A DNA stretch of 64,000 nt from Thermomonas sp. (GTDB lineage: Bacteria > Pseudomonadota > Gammaproteobacteria > Xanthomonadales > Xanthomonadaceae): assembly GCF_029945965.1 (NCBI RefSeq), contig NZ_JAQSDO010000015.1, positions 496,001 through 560,000 of the forward strand. Reading direction: 5' to 3'. The translations under genes and the position numbers were made by a program. Positions 20,529 through 30,624 of the stretch are shown here, one piece after another; position 1 is the first letter of the stretch, and the number at the start of each line of letters is the position of its first letter. Below the pieces are notes generated by a model. The model was not told the origin of the DNA. It did not search any database and saw nothing but the letters and a program-made list of their open reading frames with translations.

Positions 20529-21308
20529 ATGCGCACACTGATGATCAACACGTCCATGCTCGGCATGGCCTTTCTAGCCGCTGCTGCGATGCCGGCATCC
20601 GCTGCGCCGCAATACTACGGATCCAGCGGCGGCACCATCCGTTGCGAATCCAATGACGGGCGTACGCGTGAGTGTGCCACTGGCGGTGGTCGCGTGATGA
20701 TTGAACGGCAGATTTCCGGCAGCGCCTGTATCGAAGGCCGCAGCTGGGGATACGGCCGCAACGGGATCTGGGTCTCGCAAGGTTGCCGCGCGGATTTCCG
20801 GTTGCTTGGAAATGGCGGTGGTAACTATGGTGGGAATTACGGTAATAACAACGGCAACAACTATGGCAACAACTATGGCGGTAACGGCCAGCTGGTCCGT
20901 TGCGAGTCCAATGATGGACGCAACCGAACCTGCCCGATGGACACGCGTGGTGGCGTGCAACTGGTGCGCAAGATTTCCAGGTCCGGTTGCATCGAGGGAC
21001 AGGACTGGGGCTACAACCGCAACGGTGTCTGGGTGACCGATGGTTGCCGGGCTGACTTCCGCAGCGGCGGTGGCAACTACGGTGGCAATGGCAGCTATTA
21101 CGGGAACAACCATGGCATCGGCGGCCAAGTCTTCCGTTGTGAGTCTATTGATGGGCGGACGCGCGAGTGCGCAGCGAACACACGTGCCGGTGTGCAACTG
21201 GTACGCCAGATATCCAGTTCGGCTTGTATCCAGGGGCGCAGTTGGGGTTATGGGCGCAACGGCATCTGGGTCTCCGACGGTTGCCGGGCTGATTTCCGAA
21301 GCTACTGA
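20529..21308 (+). CDS. secreted DUF3011 protein with three repeats
   Basis: The protein has 259 residues from ATG 20529, preceded by GGGAGGA; an upstream frame extension is not signal-like. A signal peptide ([15 protein letters not shown]) is followed by three copies of a 55-residue unit. Each unit holds RCES-DGR, an E/R-C pair, QLVRxISxSxCIxGxxWGYxRNGxWVxxGCRADFR, with three conserved cysteines per copy. Unit 1 spans about 35-95, unit 2 about 120-180 and unit 3 about 200-259. The linkers are strongly Gly/Asn/Tyr rich ([20 protein letters not shown]). DUF3011 has no known function; it is typical of Xanthomonadaceae. Disulfide-stabilised binding modules on a flexible string are an inference. 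Confidence 0.85.
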   Translation: MRTLMINTSMLGMAFLAAAAMPASAAPQYYGSSGGTIRCESNDGRTRECATGGGRVMIERQISGSACIEGRSWGYGRNGIWVSQGCRADFRLLGNGGGNYGGNYGNNNGNNYGNNYGGNGQLVRCESNDGRNRTCPMDTRGGVQLVRKISRSGCIEGQDWGYNRNGVWVTDGCRADFRSGGGNYGGNGSYYGNNHGIGGQVFRCESIDGRTRECAANTRAGVQLVRQISSSACIQGRSWGYGRNGIWVSDGCRADFRSY

Positions 21309-21339
21309 GACCTGCTTGGTTGCCGTCCTGTTAGAGCAT

Positions 21340-21363
21340 CCGGCGCCCATTTGGCGCCGGTTT
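21340..21363 (+). terminator. terminator-like hairpin after the DUF3011 gene
   Basis: CCGGCGCC and GGCGCCGG form a perfect 8-bp stem around CATTT, followed by TTTCA. It lies 32 nt after the stop codon and before mtnA, so it probably ends the DUF3011 transcript. The short T-run makes it weak. Confidence 0.6.
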
Positions 21364-21408
21364 CACGTGTCGGGGCCAGCGTCTGTCCGGCTACGCGATA
21401 ATGCAGAC

Positions 21409-22467
21409 ATGAGAAGCAAACTTGATTTCGACCGTTACGACCGCATCCGCCCGATCCGCTGGATCGGCGAGGCTCTTGAGTTGCTGGACCAGCGCAAGCT
21501 GCCGTTCGTGGTCGAGTACCGCAGCTGCGCAAGCAGTGACGAGGTGGCTGCCGCCATCCGCGATCTGACCGTGCGCGGTGCGCCCGCAATCGGGATTGCC
21601 GCCGCTTGGGGCGTGGTGCTGGCGGCACGTGGCATCGACGCACCCGATGGCGCGGAAGCCGCGCACAAGCTCGAACCTGCTTTGGAGCGTCTCAATGCCG
21701 CACGGCCGACGGCGGTGAACCTTGCGTGGGCGCTGGCACGCATGCGTCGCACACTGGGTGAAGCGGGGCCTGACTGGCGCGACGTGGTTGAGCGCGAAGC
21801 ACGCGATATCGAAACCGAAGACCTCGCGGCCAACCGCGCCATGGGCACCTTGGGTGCTGCCTTGATCGAGGCCGGTAGTGGCGTGCTGACTCATTGCAAT
21901 ACCGGCTCGCTGGCCACCGCTGGTTTTGGAACTGCGTTGGGCGTGATCCGTGCCGGCGTGGCGGAAGGCCGCATTACGCGCGTGTTCGCAGGCGAGACCC
22001 GGCCATGGCTGCAGGGCGCACGGCTAACCGTGTGGGAACTGCAGCAGGACGGCATCGACGCAACCTTGATCGCGGATTCGGCCGCAGCCCATCTGATGAA
22101 AACCGGGCAGGTGCAATGGGTCGTGGTTGGCGCCGACCGCATCTGCGCCAATGGCGATGTTGCCAACAAGATTGGCACCTACCAGCTGGCGATTTCGGCC
22201 CGCCACCATGGCCTGAAGTTCATGGTCGTCGCATCGTCGTCCACGGTCGACATGGGCACGCCATCCGGCGATGTGATCGAGATCGAGGAGCGTGATCCGG
22301 GCGAGCTGTTCGGGGTCGGTGGCAGCCGCACGGTGGCCGAAGGTATCGCTGCCTGGAACCCGGTGTTCGACGTCACCCCACACGAACTGATCGATGCGAT
22401 CGTGACCGAAAAGGGTGTAGTTGAGCGGCCTGATGAAGTATCCATGCGTCACCTTTTTGGTGTGTGA
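21409..22467 (+). CDS. mtnA: S-methyl-5-thioribose-1-phosphate isomerase
   Basis: The protein has 352 residues from ATG 21409. The open frame extends upstream through the DUF3011 gene in another register and is spurious. Family signatures: [33 protein letters not shown] with the catalytic Cys, and [20 protein letters not shown] with the catalytic Asp. It converts methylthioribose-1-phosphate to methylthioribulose-1-phosphate in methionine salvage. The other mtn genes are not nearby; the position upstream of gyrA is a common arrangement in Xanthomonadaceae and probably reflects conserved order rather than a functional link. Confidence 0.94.
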   Translation: MRSKLDFDRYDRIRPIRWIGEALELLDQRKLPFVVEYRSCASSDEVAAAIRDLTVRGAPAIGIAAAWGVVLAARGIDAPDGAEAAHKLEPALERLNAARPTAVNLAWALARMRRTLGEAGPDWRDVVEREARDIETEDLAANRAMGTLGAALIEAGSGVLTHCNTGSLATAGFGTALGVIRAGVAEGRITRVFAGETRPWLQGARLTVWELQQDGIDATLIADSAAAHLMKTGQVQWVVVGADRICANGDVANKIGTYQLAISARHHGLKFMVVASSSTVDMGTPSGDVIEIEERDPGELFGVGGSRTVAEGIAAWNPVFDVTPHELIDAIVTEKGVVERPDEVSMRHLFGV

Positions 22468-22760
22468 CGAAATGGCTTTCGACGTTCTTCAGGGATGCCG
22501 TTAAAGCGCTCTCACGCCCCGCGGGGCGCTCCTGCAAAAAGCCGTTTCGGCACATCTGAGTGGTCATGGCCTGCGTGGGCCCGATAAAGCAAGCTAACTG
22601 ATTGATTCTTCGTGAAAATCCGGAGTGCTTTTGGGCGGCTCAAATGCTATGATTTCACGTTGCTGAAACTCCCTTCCCGACGCCTGTGCGGACCGCATGT
22701 CGCAGGTCGTCCGTGGGCACCGAAAAACGCAAGATCTAGACGCAAGGTAGTGGATCACTG
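22468..22760 (+). other. gyrA upstream region with candidate promoter
   Basis: This 293-nt gap holds no credible gene. It contains a perfect 14-nt palindrome (CGCCCCGCGGGGCG, 22515-22528) with no loop and no T-run, of unknown role. Further down lies an extended -10 element TGCTATGAT (22645-22653), whose -35 region is poor, as is usual for extended -10 promoters. That leaves a leader of about 100 nt before gyrA. No riboswitch-like architecture is evident. Confidence 0.4.
22645..22653 (+). promoter_or_regulatory. extended -10 promoter of gyrA
   Basis: TG-N-TATGAT matches the extended -10 consensus (TGN then five of six bases of TATAAT). It is the best promoter match in the gap before gyrA, with a predicted start near 22660. 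Confidence 0.5.
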
Positions 22761-25499
22761 ATGGCAGAGCTCGCCAAGGAAATCATTCCCGTCAACCTGG
22801 AAGACGAGATGCGCCGCAGCTATCTCGATTACGCGATGAGCGTAATCGTGGGGCGCGCGCTACCGGATGTCCGTGATGGCCTGAAGCCGGTGCACCGGCG
22901 CGTGTTGTTCGCGATGCACGAACTCGGTGCGCACAGCAACAAGCCGTACTACAAGTCCGCGCGCATCGTCGGTGACGTGATCGGCAAGTACCACCCACAC
23001 GGTGACCAATCGGTGTACGACACACTGGTGCGCATGGCGCAGCCGTTCGCGCTGCGCTATCTGCTGGTGGACGGGCAAGGCAACTTCGGTTCGGTCGATG
23101 GCGACTCCGCTGCGGCCATGCGTTACACCGAAGCGCGCATGTCGCGCCTGAGCCATGAGCTGATGGCCGACATCGACAAGGAAACGGTCAACTTCCAGCT
23201 CAACTACGACGAGAAGGAATACGAGCCGACGGTGATGCCGACCCGGTTCCCGAACCTGCTGGTTAACGGTTCGGCCGGTATTGCAGTGGGCATGGCGACC
23301 AATATCCCGCCGCACAACCTGACGGAAGTGGTGAACGCACTGCTGGCCCTGATCGATGATCCGGACATCGACATCGATGGCCTGATGGAGTACATCCCCG
23401 GCCCGGACTTCCCGACTGCCGGCATCATCAATGGCGTTGGCGGCATCCACGTGGCGTATCGCACGGGCCGTGGCCGGGTGCGCATGCGTGCGCGCGCCGA
23501 GATCGAAGTCGCCGACAACGGTCGCGAAGCGATCGCGGTCAGCGAGATTCCGTATCAGGTCAACAAGGCGCGGCTGATCGAGAAGATCGCCGAGCTGGTC
23601 AAGGAAAAGAAGCTCGAAGGCATCAGCGAACTGCGCGATGAGTCCGACAAGGATGGCATGCGCATCTACATCGAGATCAAGCGCGGTGAATCCGCCGATG
23701 TGGTGCTGAACAACCTGTATCAGCAGACCCAGATGGAGTCGACGTTCGGCATTAATATGGTTGCGCTGGTCGATGGCCGCCCGCAGTTGCTGAACCTCAA
23801 GCAGATCCTGCAGGCCTTCGTTCGCCACCGCCGCGAGGTGGTGACGCGCCGCACGATCTTCGAACTACGCAAGGCCCGCAATCGCGCGCACATCCTGGAA
23901 GGGCTGACTGTCGCGCTGGCCAACATCGACGAGATGATCGAGCTGATCAAGACCTCGGCGAATCCCAACGAAGCGCGAGAGCGCATGCTGGCGCGGACCT
24001 GGGAAGCAGGCTTGGTCGGTGCATTGCTGGCCGGCGCTGGCGCCGAGGCATCGCGCCCGGAAGATCTGCCAAAGGGCGTGGGACTGGTCGAGCACTCTGG
24101 TTCAGAGCCGCACTACCAGCTGACCGAGACCCAAGCCCAGCAAATCCTCGAGATGCGCCTACATCGCCTGACCGGGCTGGAACAGGAAAAGCTGACTGAG
24201 GAATATCGGCAGTTGCTGGAGCAGATTCTCGGCCTGATCGAGATCCTGATGAACCCTGACGTGTTGCTCGAGGTGATCCGCACCGAGCTCAACGCGGTCA
24301 AGGACGAGTTCGGCGATGCGCGCCGCAGCGAGATCCGCGCTAGCGAGGAAGACCTCGACATCCTCGACTTGATCGCGCCGGAAGACGTTGTGGTGACTCT
24401 GTCGCATTCGGGCTATGCCAAGCGCCAGCCGGTCAGCGCCTATCGCGCGCAACGTCGCGGCGGCCGCGGCCGTAGTGCGGCGTCGACCAAGGACGAGGAT
24501 TTCATCGACCAGTTGTGGCTGGTCAATACCCACGACACCCTGTTGACCTTCACCAGCGCTGGTCGCGTGTTCTGGCTGCCGGTGTACCAGTTGCCAGATG
24601 CCGGCCCGAATGCCCGCGGTCGGCCGATCATCAACTGGATTCCGCTGGAAGAAGGTGAAAGGGTCCAGGCCGTGCTGCCGGTGCGCGAGTACGACGGAGG
24701 CCAGTTCGTGTTCTTTGCGACCCGCAACGGCACGGTCAAGAAGACGCCGTTGACTGAATATGCCTATCGCCTGCAGCGCGGAAAGATTGCGATCAACCTG
24801 GACGAGGGCGATGCCCTGGTTGGGGTAGCGCTGACTGACGGCGAGCGCGACGTGATGCTGTTCGCCAGTAACGGCAAGACCGTGCGCTTTGGCGAAGATC
24901 GCGTGCGTTCGATGGGCCGTACCGCCACCGGTGTGCGTGGAATTCGCCTGGACAAGGGCGAGGACGTGGTCAGCCTGATCGTGGCCGAGTCGGCAGGTGG
25001 CATCGAGGTCGAGGGCGATGATGACGCGCACGAAGACGTGATCGATACCAGCATCGGAATTGGCAACGATGTTGTCGAATCCACGGATGCTGGCTTTGAT
25101 GAGGTCTCCTACATCCTGACCGCGACCCAGAACGGCTATGGAAAGCGCACGCCGCTTTCGGAATATCCGCGCAAGGGGCGAGGTACGAAGGGTGTGATCG
25201 GCATCCAGACCTCCGAGCGCAACGGCAAGCTGGTCGGTGCGGTCATGTTGGGCAGCAGCGACGAAGTACTGCTGATCTCTGATGGCGGGACCTTGGTGCG
25301 CACGCGCGCATCGGAAATTTCGCGGGTTGGCCGCAACACCCAGGGCGTGACCCTGATCCGTCTGTCCAAGGGCGAGACGCTGCAGGCAGTGGAACGCCTG
25401 GACGGCTCGCTGGACGAAGAAGCGGAGGAGGATGCGAACGCGACATCGACAGACAGTGCCGCTGGCGAAGTTGTGCAGGACACGCCTCCGGCAGTCTGA
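22761..25499 (+). CDS. gyrA: DNA gyrase subunit A
   Basis: The protein has 912 residues. The DNA-cleaving tyrosine is Tyr122 in [12 protein letters not shown]. The GyrA box QRRGGRG, needed for DNA wrapping and negative supercoiling, is near residue 562. Six beta-pinwheel blades follow, with an acidic insertion around 750-775 ([13 protein letters not shown]) and an acidic tail ([12 protein letters not shown]). The quinolone-resistance region reads [12 protein letters not shown]: Gln stands at position 83, where E. coli has Ser, and Asp at 87 is kept. With GyrB, encoded elsewhere, it introduces negative supercoils using ATP. Confidence 0.97.
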   Translation: MAELAKEIIPVNLEDEMRRSYLDYAMSVIVGRALPDVRDGLKPVHRRVLFAMHELGAHSNKPYYKSARIVGDVIGKYHPHGDQSVYDTLVRMAQPFALRYLLVDGQGNFGSVDGDSAAAMRYTEARMSRLSHELMADIDKETVNFQLNYDEKEYEPTVMPTRFPNLLVNGSAGIAVGMATNIPPHNLTEVVNALLALIDDPDIDIDGLMEYIPGPDFPTAGIINGVGGIHVAYRTGRGRVRMRARAEIEVADNGREAIAVSEIPYQVNKARLIEKIAELVKEKKLEGISELRDESDKDGMRIYIEIKRGESADVVLNNLYQQTQMESTFGINMVALVDGRPQLLNLKQILQAFVRHRREVVTRRTIFELRKARNRAHILEGLTVALANIDEMIELIKTSANPNEARERMLARTWEAGLVGALLAGAGAEASRPEDLPKGVGLVEHSGSEPHYQLTETQAQQILEMRLHRLTGLEQEKLTEEYRQLLEQILGLIEILMNPDVLLEVIRTELNAVKDEFGDARRSEIRASEEDLDILDLIAPEDVVVTLSHSGYAKRQPVSAYRAQRRGGRGRSAASTKDEDFIDQLWLVNTHDTLLTFTSAGRVFWLPVYQLPDAGPNARGRPIINWIPLEEGERVQAVLPVREYDGGQFVFFATRNGTVKKTPLTEYAYRLQRGKIAINLDEGDALVGVALTDGERDVMLFASNGKTVRFGEDRVRSMGRTATGVRGIRLDKGEDVVSLIVAESAGGIEVEGDDDAHEDVIDTSIGIGNDVVESTDAGFDEVSYILTATQNGYGKRTPLSEYPRKGRGTKGVIGIQTSERNGKLVGAVMLGSSDEVLLISDGGTLVRTRASEISRVGRNTQGVTLIRLSKGETLQAVERLDGSLDEEAEEDANATSTDSAAGEVVQDTPPAV

Positions 25500-25521
25500 G
25501 CAAGCCCTCGATCCAGACAGA

Positions 25522-25549
25522 AGCCCGGCTGTACGCCGGGCTTTTTGTT
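25522..25549 (+). terminator. rho-independent terminator of gyrA
   Basis: AGCCCGGC and GCCGGGCT form an 8-bp GC-rich stem around TGTAC, followed by TTTTTGTTT. It begins 23 nt after the gyrA stop and is a textbook intrinsic terminator. Confidence 0.93.
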
Positions 25550-25587
25550 TGTACAACACAGGCCGCATCGCGCGCCAATTCGCGTCC

Positions 25588-25593
25588 TATACT
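25588..25593 (+). promoter_or_regulatory. candidate -10 box before the macroglobulin gene
   Basis: TATACT matches five of six bases of the -10 consensus and lies 30 nt before the chosen start, downstream of the gyrA terminator. No good -35 is visible at 16-18 nt, so activation by another factor or a weak promoter is possible. Confidence 0.35.
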
Positions 25594-25622
25594 CGATAGT
25601 GCCTTGCATGGATGGAATCAAG

Positions 25623-28600
25623 ATGCGTACCCGATGGAATGAGAATGGCAATTCTGCGTCGCGTGCATTGCGCACGGGACTGATGCTGTTGCTGGCGTTG
25701 TCGTTTGCGGCAGGAATCACCGCCTGCAAGCGCAACCAGGACGGGCAGTTGCCGGAGAGCAGCGGCGAGGCGATCCAGGCCAAACACGAGGTCGTGAAGG
25801 GCTTCGCCGTGGTCCGCACTTATCCAGACCAGGGCCGCGACTCGTTAGCGATCGCGGTGGAGTTCTCGCGTCCGCTGGTCGGTACCCAGGACTTCGACAA
25901 GCTGCTGACCTTTGACCGCGCTGCCAGCAACCAGAAGAGCAGCTGGACCCTGGATGACAACGGCAAGGTGCTGCGCTTCCCCTATGTCGAGCCGAACCAG
26001 AATTTCACCCTGACCGTGTCGGCTGCACTGACCGCAGCGGACGGCAGCAAGCTGGGCAAGGATCTTGAACTGAAAGTATTCACCGGGGAGCTCGATCCGG
26101 CGGTCGGCTTCGCCTCGCAAGGCAGCGTGATACCGGCGAAGGATTCGCGTGGGCTGCCGGTGGTGTCGGTCAACGTGGCCGAGGTCGATGTGGAGTTCAT
26201 GCGCGTGCGCGACGCGTCGCTGCCGCGGTTCTTTGCCGAATACCAGCGCGGTGGCCGGCGCGGTAGTTGGGAATTGGATCCGTCCTGGTACGACGAGAAT
26301 GACAAGGACAGTCGCCCACCGATCAGCAAGCTTGCAGAGCCCGTCTACGTCAACCGCTTCGTGCTGGGCGGCGCGCGCAACGAACGCGTGTTGACCTACC
26401 TGCCGATCCAGGACATCACCGAACTGCAGCAGCCAGGCCTGTACTTCGCAGTGATGAAGAAAGCCGGTGCGTTCAAGGACGAATACGACACCGCATTCTT
26501 CAGCGTCAGTGACATCGGCCTGCATGCGCGGGCCTACAAGGAAAAACTCTTTGTGCACACGGCGTCGCTGCAGGATGGCGATGCGTTAGCCAATGTGGAA
26601 TTGCGGGTGCTGGATGCACGTGGGGAGCCGGTGTTCAAGGGCAAGACCGACGCCAATGGCAACGCGATGCTCGATTACACGCTGGACGCGGCGCATGTAC
26701 TTACCGCTGCGCGCGGCAAGGACGTGTCGATGTTGCCGTTCAACCAGCCGGCGCTGGACCTGTCCGAGTTCGCGGTCAGCGGTCGTGAGCAGGCCTGGTT
26801 CGACGTATTCGCCTGGTCGGGCCGTGATCTGTACCGCCCCGGCGAGACTGTGCGCGTGTCCGCGCTGCTGCGCGACAACGACGGCAAGCCGGTCGTCGCG
26901 AAGAATGGCAAGGCGCAATCGTTGTTCGTCAGGCTCAAGCAACCAGACGGCAAGACCTTCGTCGAGTCTCGCATCGAGTCTGGCGCGCAAGGCTATTTCC
27001 GATTCGAGAAAACCATCCCGGTGGAAGCGCCGACCGGCAAGTGGCAGGTCGAATTCCGTACCGATCCGGCCAGCAAGGAAGCGGTGCAGGGCATGTCCCT
27101 GCGTATCGAGGAATTCCTGCCCGAACGCATGAAACTGGATCTTGCCGGCGCCGATCCGGTGCTGCATCCGGGCGAACCGTTTCGCCTGCGTGCGACCGGC
27201 GCCTACCTGTACGGCGCACCGGCAGCGGGCAACCGGTTCACCGCCAAGCTCGCGGTTACTGTCGACCAGCATCCACTTGCCGATCTTGTTTCAGGTCACG
27301 CGAAGGGATACTTCTTCGGTGATCCCACGGTGCAACTGCCGCGCGAAGCCAAGGATGTGATCGACGCCACCCTGGATGCACAAGGCAAGCTCGAACAGGA
27401 CATCGCGCTGCCCGCGGAAGTGAAGGGCAATACCCCGGTGAAGGCGATCGTCTCCGGCAGCCTGTACGAATCCGGCGGACGCAGCATCAATCGCAGCGTG
27501 GAGCGCGTGCTGTGGCCGGCCGCTGCGCTGGTCGGCGTGCACCCGCTGTTCGACGATGCGGATGGCGCTGATGCCAACGCCAATGCACGCTTCGAACTGA
27601 TGCGCTTCGCTGCCGACGGCACGCCAAGCCCGGCCAAGGGGTTGAAGGTGACGCTGGTGCGCGAGCATCGTGACTACCACTGGAGCCATGACGACGATAC
27701 TGGCTGGAACTACGACTTTACCCGCCGCTTCGAGAACGTGCAGGTGACGACGCTCGATGCCGGCACGACCGCGGCGCGTTTCGATTTCCCGGTGGAGTGG
27801 GGCGAATACCGCATCGACGTGTATGACCCTGCGACCAAGCTGATCATGCGCTATCCGTTCCATGCCGGCTGGGGTTGGGACGATGCCAACCGCGGGCTGG
27901 ATGCACGCCCCGACAAGGTCAAGCTGGCGCTGGACAAGACTTCCTATCGTGCCGGCGACACTTTGAAGGCGACACTGACCCCGCCGCATGCCGGCAAGGG
28001 CCTGATCATGGTGGAAAGCGACCGCATGCTGTTCGTGCAGGCGATCGATGTGAAGCCCGGCACCGTGATCGAGATCCCGGTCACCAAGGACTGGGAACGC
28101 CATGACGTGTATGTCACTGCGCTGGTGTTCCGCGGCGGCAGTGCGGTCAGCAAGATCACCCCAGCGCGTGCGGTGGGCGTGGCGTTCGTGCCAATGGATC
28201 GACGTGACCGGCAAGTCGCGGTCGGCCTGGCGGTCAAGCCGCAGGTGCGACCGGAACAGCCCTTGCAGGTCACCGTCAGCGTGCCTGCGCTTGCCGGCAA
28301 GAAGGCTTACGCCACGATCTCTGCGGTCGATGTGGGCATCCTAAACATCACCCGTTTCCCGGTGCCGGATGCCAACAAGCATTTCTTCGCGCAGCGGCGC
28401 CTCGGCGTGGACGCCTACGATATCTACGGTCGGGTGATCGAAAGCTTCGAGGGCGGCATCGCCAGAATTCGTTTCGGTGGTGACATGCCGCTTGCAGCAT
28501 TGCCGCAGGCGCGCCGGCCAACCGCGCGGGTACAAACGGTGGATCTATTCGCCGGTCCGGTCGTACTGGATGCGAAGGGCAATGCAAAGGTCGCCCTCAA

Positions 28601-30602
28601 CGTTCCCGATTTCAACGGCACGTTGCGAGTGTCCGCGTTGGTGTTCTCGGATACGCAGTACGGCAATCGCGATGCAGAAACCGTGGTGCGTGCACCGATC
28701 GTCGCTGAGGCCAGCATGCCGCGGGTGATGGCACCCGGCGATCGCGCGACAGTCACACTGGACATCACCAACTTCACCGGCAAGCCCGGTGAGTTCAAGG
28801 TCAAGGTCGACGGAATCGGCCCGGCATCGGTTGGCGATGGCAGTGCCTCGGTCAAGCTCGGCGTCGAAGCCAAGTCGACCGTGAGTTTCCCACTGGCTGC
28901 GCAAGAGGGCTTCAGCGTCGCGCAGGTGCGTATTCGCGTGGATGGCAACGGTGAAAAGGTTGATCGCAAGTACGACCTGCCAGTGCGTCCGGCATGGCCA
29001 TCGGTATTGCGCTCACGCACGCAGGTGCTGGGCGAGGGCGGAGCGGTGTCGTTGGGTACGGATTTCGCTGAAGGCCTGATGCCGGGCTCGGTCAGTGCGC
29101 GCATGTTGGTCAGTGCTGCGCCGCCGTTGCCGATAGCCGCTGCGCTCAAGGGCGCGCTGGATTATCCCTACGGCTGTGCCGAGCAGACCACCAGCAAGGG
29201 CTATGCCGCGCTGGAACTGGATGCGGCGACCGCCAAGCAGTTCGGCATCACTGGGCTGGATGCCGCCAAGCGGCGTGCACGCATGGACGGCGCGTTCGGG
29301 CGGCTGGCTTCAATGCAAGTGTCGTCCGGGCATTTCTCGATGTGGGGCGACGACGATTACGTCGATCCCGCATTGACGCCCTACATCGTCGAATTCCTGC
29401 TGGATGCGCGCGAGGGCGGTTTCGCGATTCCCGACGCGGTACTGCAGAAGGCATTGCAGCGGCTAAGCGAAGACCTGCTGGCCGGTGGCCATGAGTTCTA
29501 CGGTCGCGACAATCGCGAATACCTCAAGTTCGCCTACCAGGCGCATGCAGGTTATGTACTTGCGCGTGTCAATCGTGCACCGCTGGGAACCTTGCGTGCG
29601 TTGTATGACAACGACCGCAAGAAGGCGCTGAAGGGCTTGCCGTTGGTGCACCTCGGCCTGGCGCTGGCGATGCAGGGCGACAAGGCGCGCGGGGAAAAGT
29701 CCATCGCCGATGGCTTCGCGTTCAAGGGCGATCGCCCGGGTTATCTCGGCGATTACGGAAGCCCGGTGCGCGACCTCGCGTTGATGATCGCGCTGACCCA
29801 TGAACGTGGCTATGCCAAGCCGGCGTTCGATGCGCAGGTGATCGATCTTGGTCGTGAACTCGACGCGCGCCGCAAGTCGACATGGTTCTATCTCAGCACG
29901 CAGGAGCAGATCGCGATTGCGCGGCTAGGCAAGGCGCTACTGGTCGACCAGAAGAAACTGGTCGCGGGCAAATACACCGCTGGCGGTGTCGAGGAATCGA
30001 TAGTTGCCGCCAAGGCGTTCGGCCGTGATTTCGATTACGCCGCGCTGGCAACTGGCGTGCGTTTCGTGCCGGATGGCGAACCGCCGTTCTATGCCAGCCT
30101 GGACGTGGCTGGTGTGCCGCGCATTGCGCCGGCAGCTGATGCCAGCGTAATCAAGGTCGAGCGGGAGTTGTTCGGCACCGACGGCAAACCGTGGAAGCCG
30201 GGGCCGCTGAAGGAGGGCGAGGCGCTGATCGTCCGGGTCAGCATCACCGCTGACCGCGCTATGCCGGATGCGCTGCTCACCGACCTGTTGCCGGCTGGCC
30301 TCGAGATCGAGAATTTCAACCTGGGCGATGGCAAGCAATGGGCCGACATCGTGGTGGACGGCATCAACATCACCGAGCGTTCCAGCGAAGCCGAGGTGCG
30401 CCACGAGGAGTTCCGCGACGACCGCTACATCGCCGCATTGAAGCTGGATGCCGGCCGCAAGGCGCGGGTGTTCTATCTGGTGCGCGCGGTGACGCCGGGC
30501 AGCTACACCGCGCCGCCGCCGCTGGTGGAGGACATGTATCGGCCAAGCCTGCGCGGCGTGGGCAAGTCGGTGCCGGCCAGTATTACGGTGGTGCAGCCAT
30601 AG
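25623..30602 (+). CDS. bacterial alpha-2-macroglobulin lipoprotein
   Basis: The protein has 1659 residues from ATG 25623, which has a TGGA ribosome site; ATG 25608 is five codons upstream without one. The basic N-terminus and hydrophobic stretch end in the lipobox I-T-A-C (Cys35). The body is a series of MG beta-sandwich domains, with the bait region in the middle. The thioester motif GCAEQ has its Cys at about residue 1185, in a helical thioester domain (YPYGCAEQTTSKGYAALELD). The C-terminal part has the receptor-like domain ending PGSYTAPPPLVEDMYRPSLR. These periplasmic proteins trap proteases that breach the outer membrane. The gene lies just upstream of pbpC, as in the E. coli yfhM-pbpC pair, so a role in defence with cell-wall repair is inferred. 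Confidence 0.94.
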   Translation: MRTRWNENGNSASRALRTGLMLLLALSFAAGITACKRNQDGQLPESSGEAIQAKHEVVKGFAVVRTYPDQGRDSLAIAVEFSRPLVGTQDFDKLLTFDRAASNQKSSWTLDDNGKVLRFPYVEPNQNFTLTVSAALTAADGSKLGKDLELKVFTGELDPAVGFASQGSVIPAKDSRGLPVVSVNVAEVDVEFMRVRDASLPRFFAEYQRGGRRGSWELDPSWYDENDKDSRPPISKLAEPVYVNRFVLGGARNERVLTYLPIQDITELQQPGLYFAVMKKAGAFKDEYDTAFFSVSDIGLHARAYKEKLFVHTASLQDGDALANVELRVLDARGEPVFKGKTDANGNAMLDYTLDAAHVLTAARGKDVSMLPFNQPALDLSEFAVSGREQAWFDVFAWSGRDLYRPGETVRVSALLRDNDGKPVVAKNGKAQSLFVRLKQPDGKTFVESRIESGAQGYFRFEKTIPVEAPTGKWQVEFRTDPASKEAVQGMSLRIEEFLPERMKLDLAGADPVLHPGEPFRLRATGAYLYGAPAAGNRFTAKLAVTVDQHPLADLVSGHAKGYFFGDPTVQLPREAKDVIDATLDAQGKLEQDIALPAEVKGNTPVKAIVSGSLYESGGRSINRSVERVLWPAAALVGVHPLFDDADGADANANARFELMRFAADGTPSPAKGLKVTLVREHRDYHWSHDDDTGWNYDFTRRFENVQVTTLDAGTTAARFDFPVEWGEYRIDVYDPATKLIMRYPFHAGWGWDDANRGLDARPDKVKLALDKTSYRAGDTLKATLTPPHAGKGLIMVESDRMLFVQAIDVKPGTVIEIPVTKDWERHDVYVTALVFRGGSAVSKITPARAVGVAFVPMDRRDRQVAVGLAVKPQVRPEQPLQVTVSVPALAGKKAYATISAVDVGILNITRFPVPDANKHFFAQRRLGVDAYDIYGRVIESFEGGIARIRFGGDMPLAALPQARRPTARVQTVDLFAGPVVLDAKGNAKVALNVPDFNGTLRVSALVFSDTQYGNRDAETVVRAPIVAEASMPRVMAPGDRATVTLDITNFTGKPGEFKVKVDGIGPASVGDGSASVKLGVEAKSTVSFPLAAQEGFSVAQVRIRVDGNGEKVDRKYDLPVRPAWPSVLRSRTQVLGEGGAVSLGTDFAEGLMPGSVSARMLVSAAPPLPIAAALKGALDYPYGCAEQTTSKGYAALELDAATAKQFGITGLDAAKRRARMDGAFGRLASMQVSSGHFSMWGDDDYVDPALTPYIVEFLLDAREGGFAIPDAVLQKALQRLSEDLLAGGHEFYGRDNREYLKFAYQAHAGYVLARVNRAPLGTLRALYDNDRKKALKGLPLVHLGLALAMQGDKARGEKSIADGFAFKGDRPGYLGDYGSPVRDLALMIALTHERGYAKPAFDAQVIDLGRELDARRKSTWFYLSTQEQIAIARLGKALLVDQKKLVAGKYTAGGVEESIVAAKAFGRDFDYAALATGVRFVPDGEPPFYASLDVAGVPRIAPAADASVIKVERELFGTDGKPWKPGPLKEGEALIVRVSITADRAMPDALLTDLLPAGLEIENFNLGDGKQWADIVVDGINITERSSEAEVRHEEFRDDRYIAALKLDAGRKARVFYLVRAVTPGSYTAPPPLVEDMYRPSLRGVGKSVPASITVVQP

Positions 30603-30624
30603 GGCGGGTATTGGCCCTCCACCG

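Noticed and set aside
20529-21308. DUF3011 repeats as an adhesin or amyloid gene
   Set aside because: The Gly/Asn linkers invite this idea, but the cysteine-rich units are unlike curli or known adhesins, so no function is claimed.
22515-22528. Perfect palindrome after mtnA considered as terminator
   Set aside because: There is no loop and no T-run; an intrinsic terminator is not supported, so only its presence is noted.
25545-25622. Upstream extension of the macroglobulin gene from a TTG
   Set aside because: The TTG lies in the T-run of the gyrA terminator and the extension is not signal-like.
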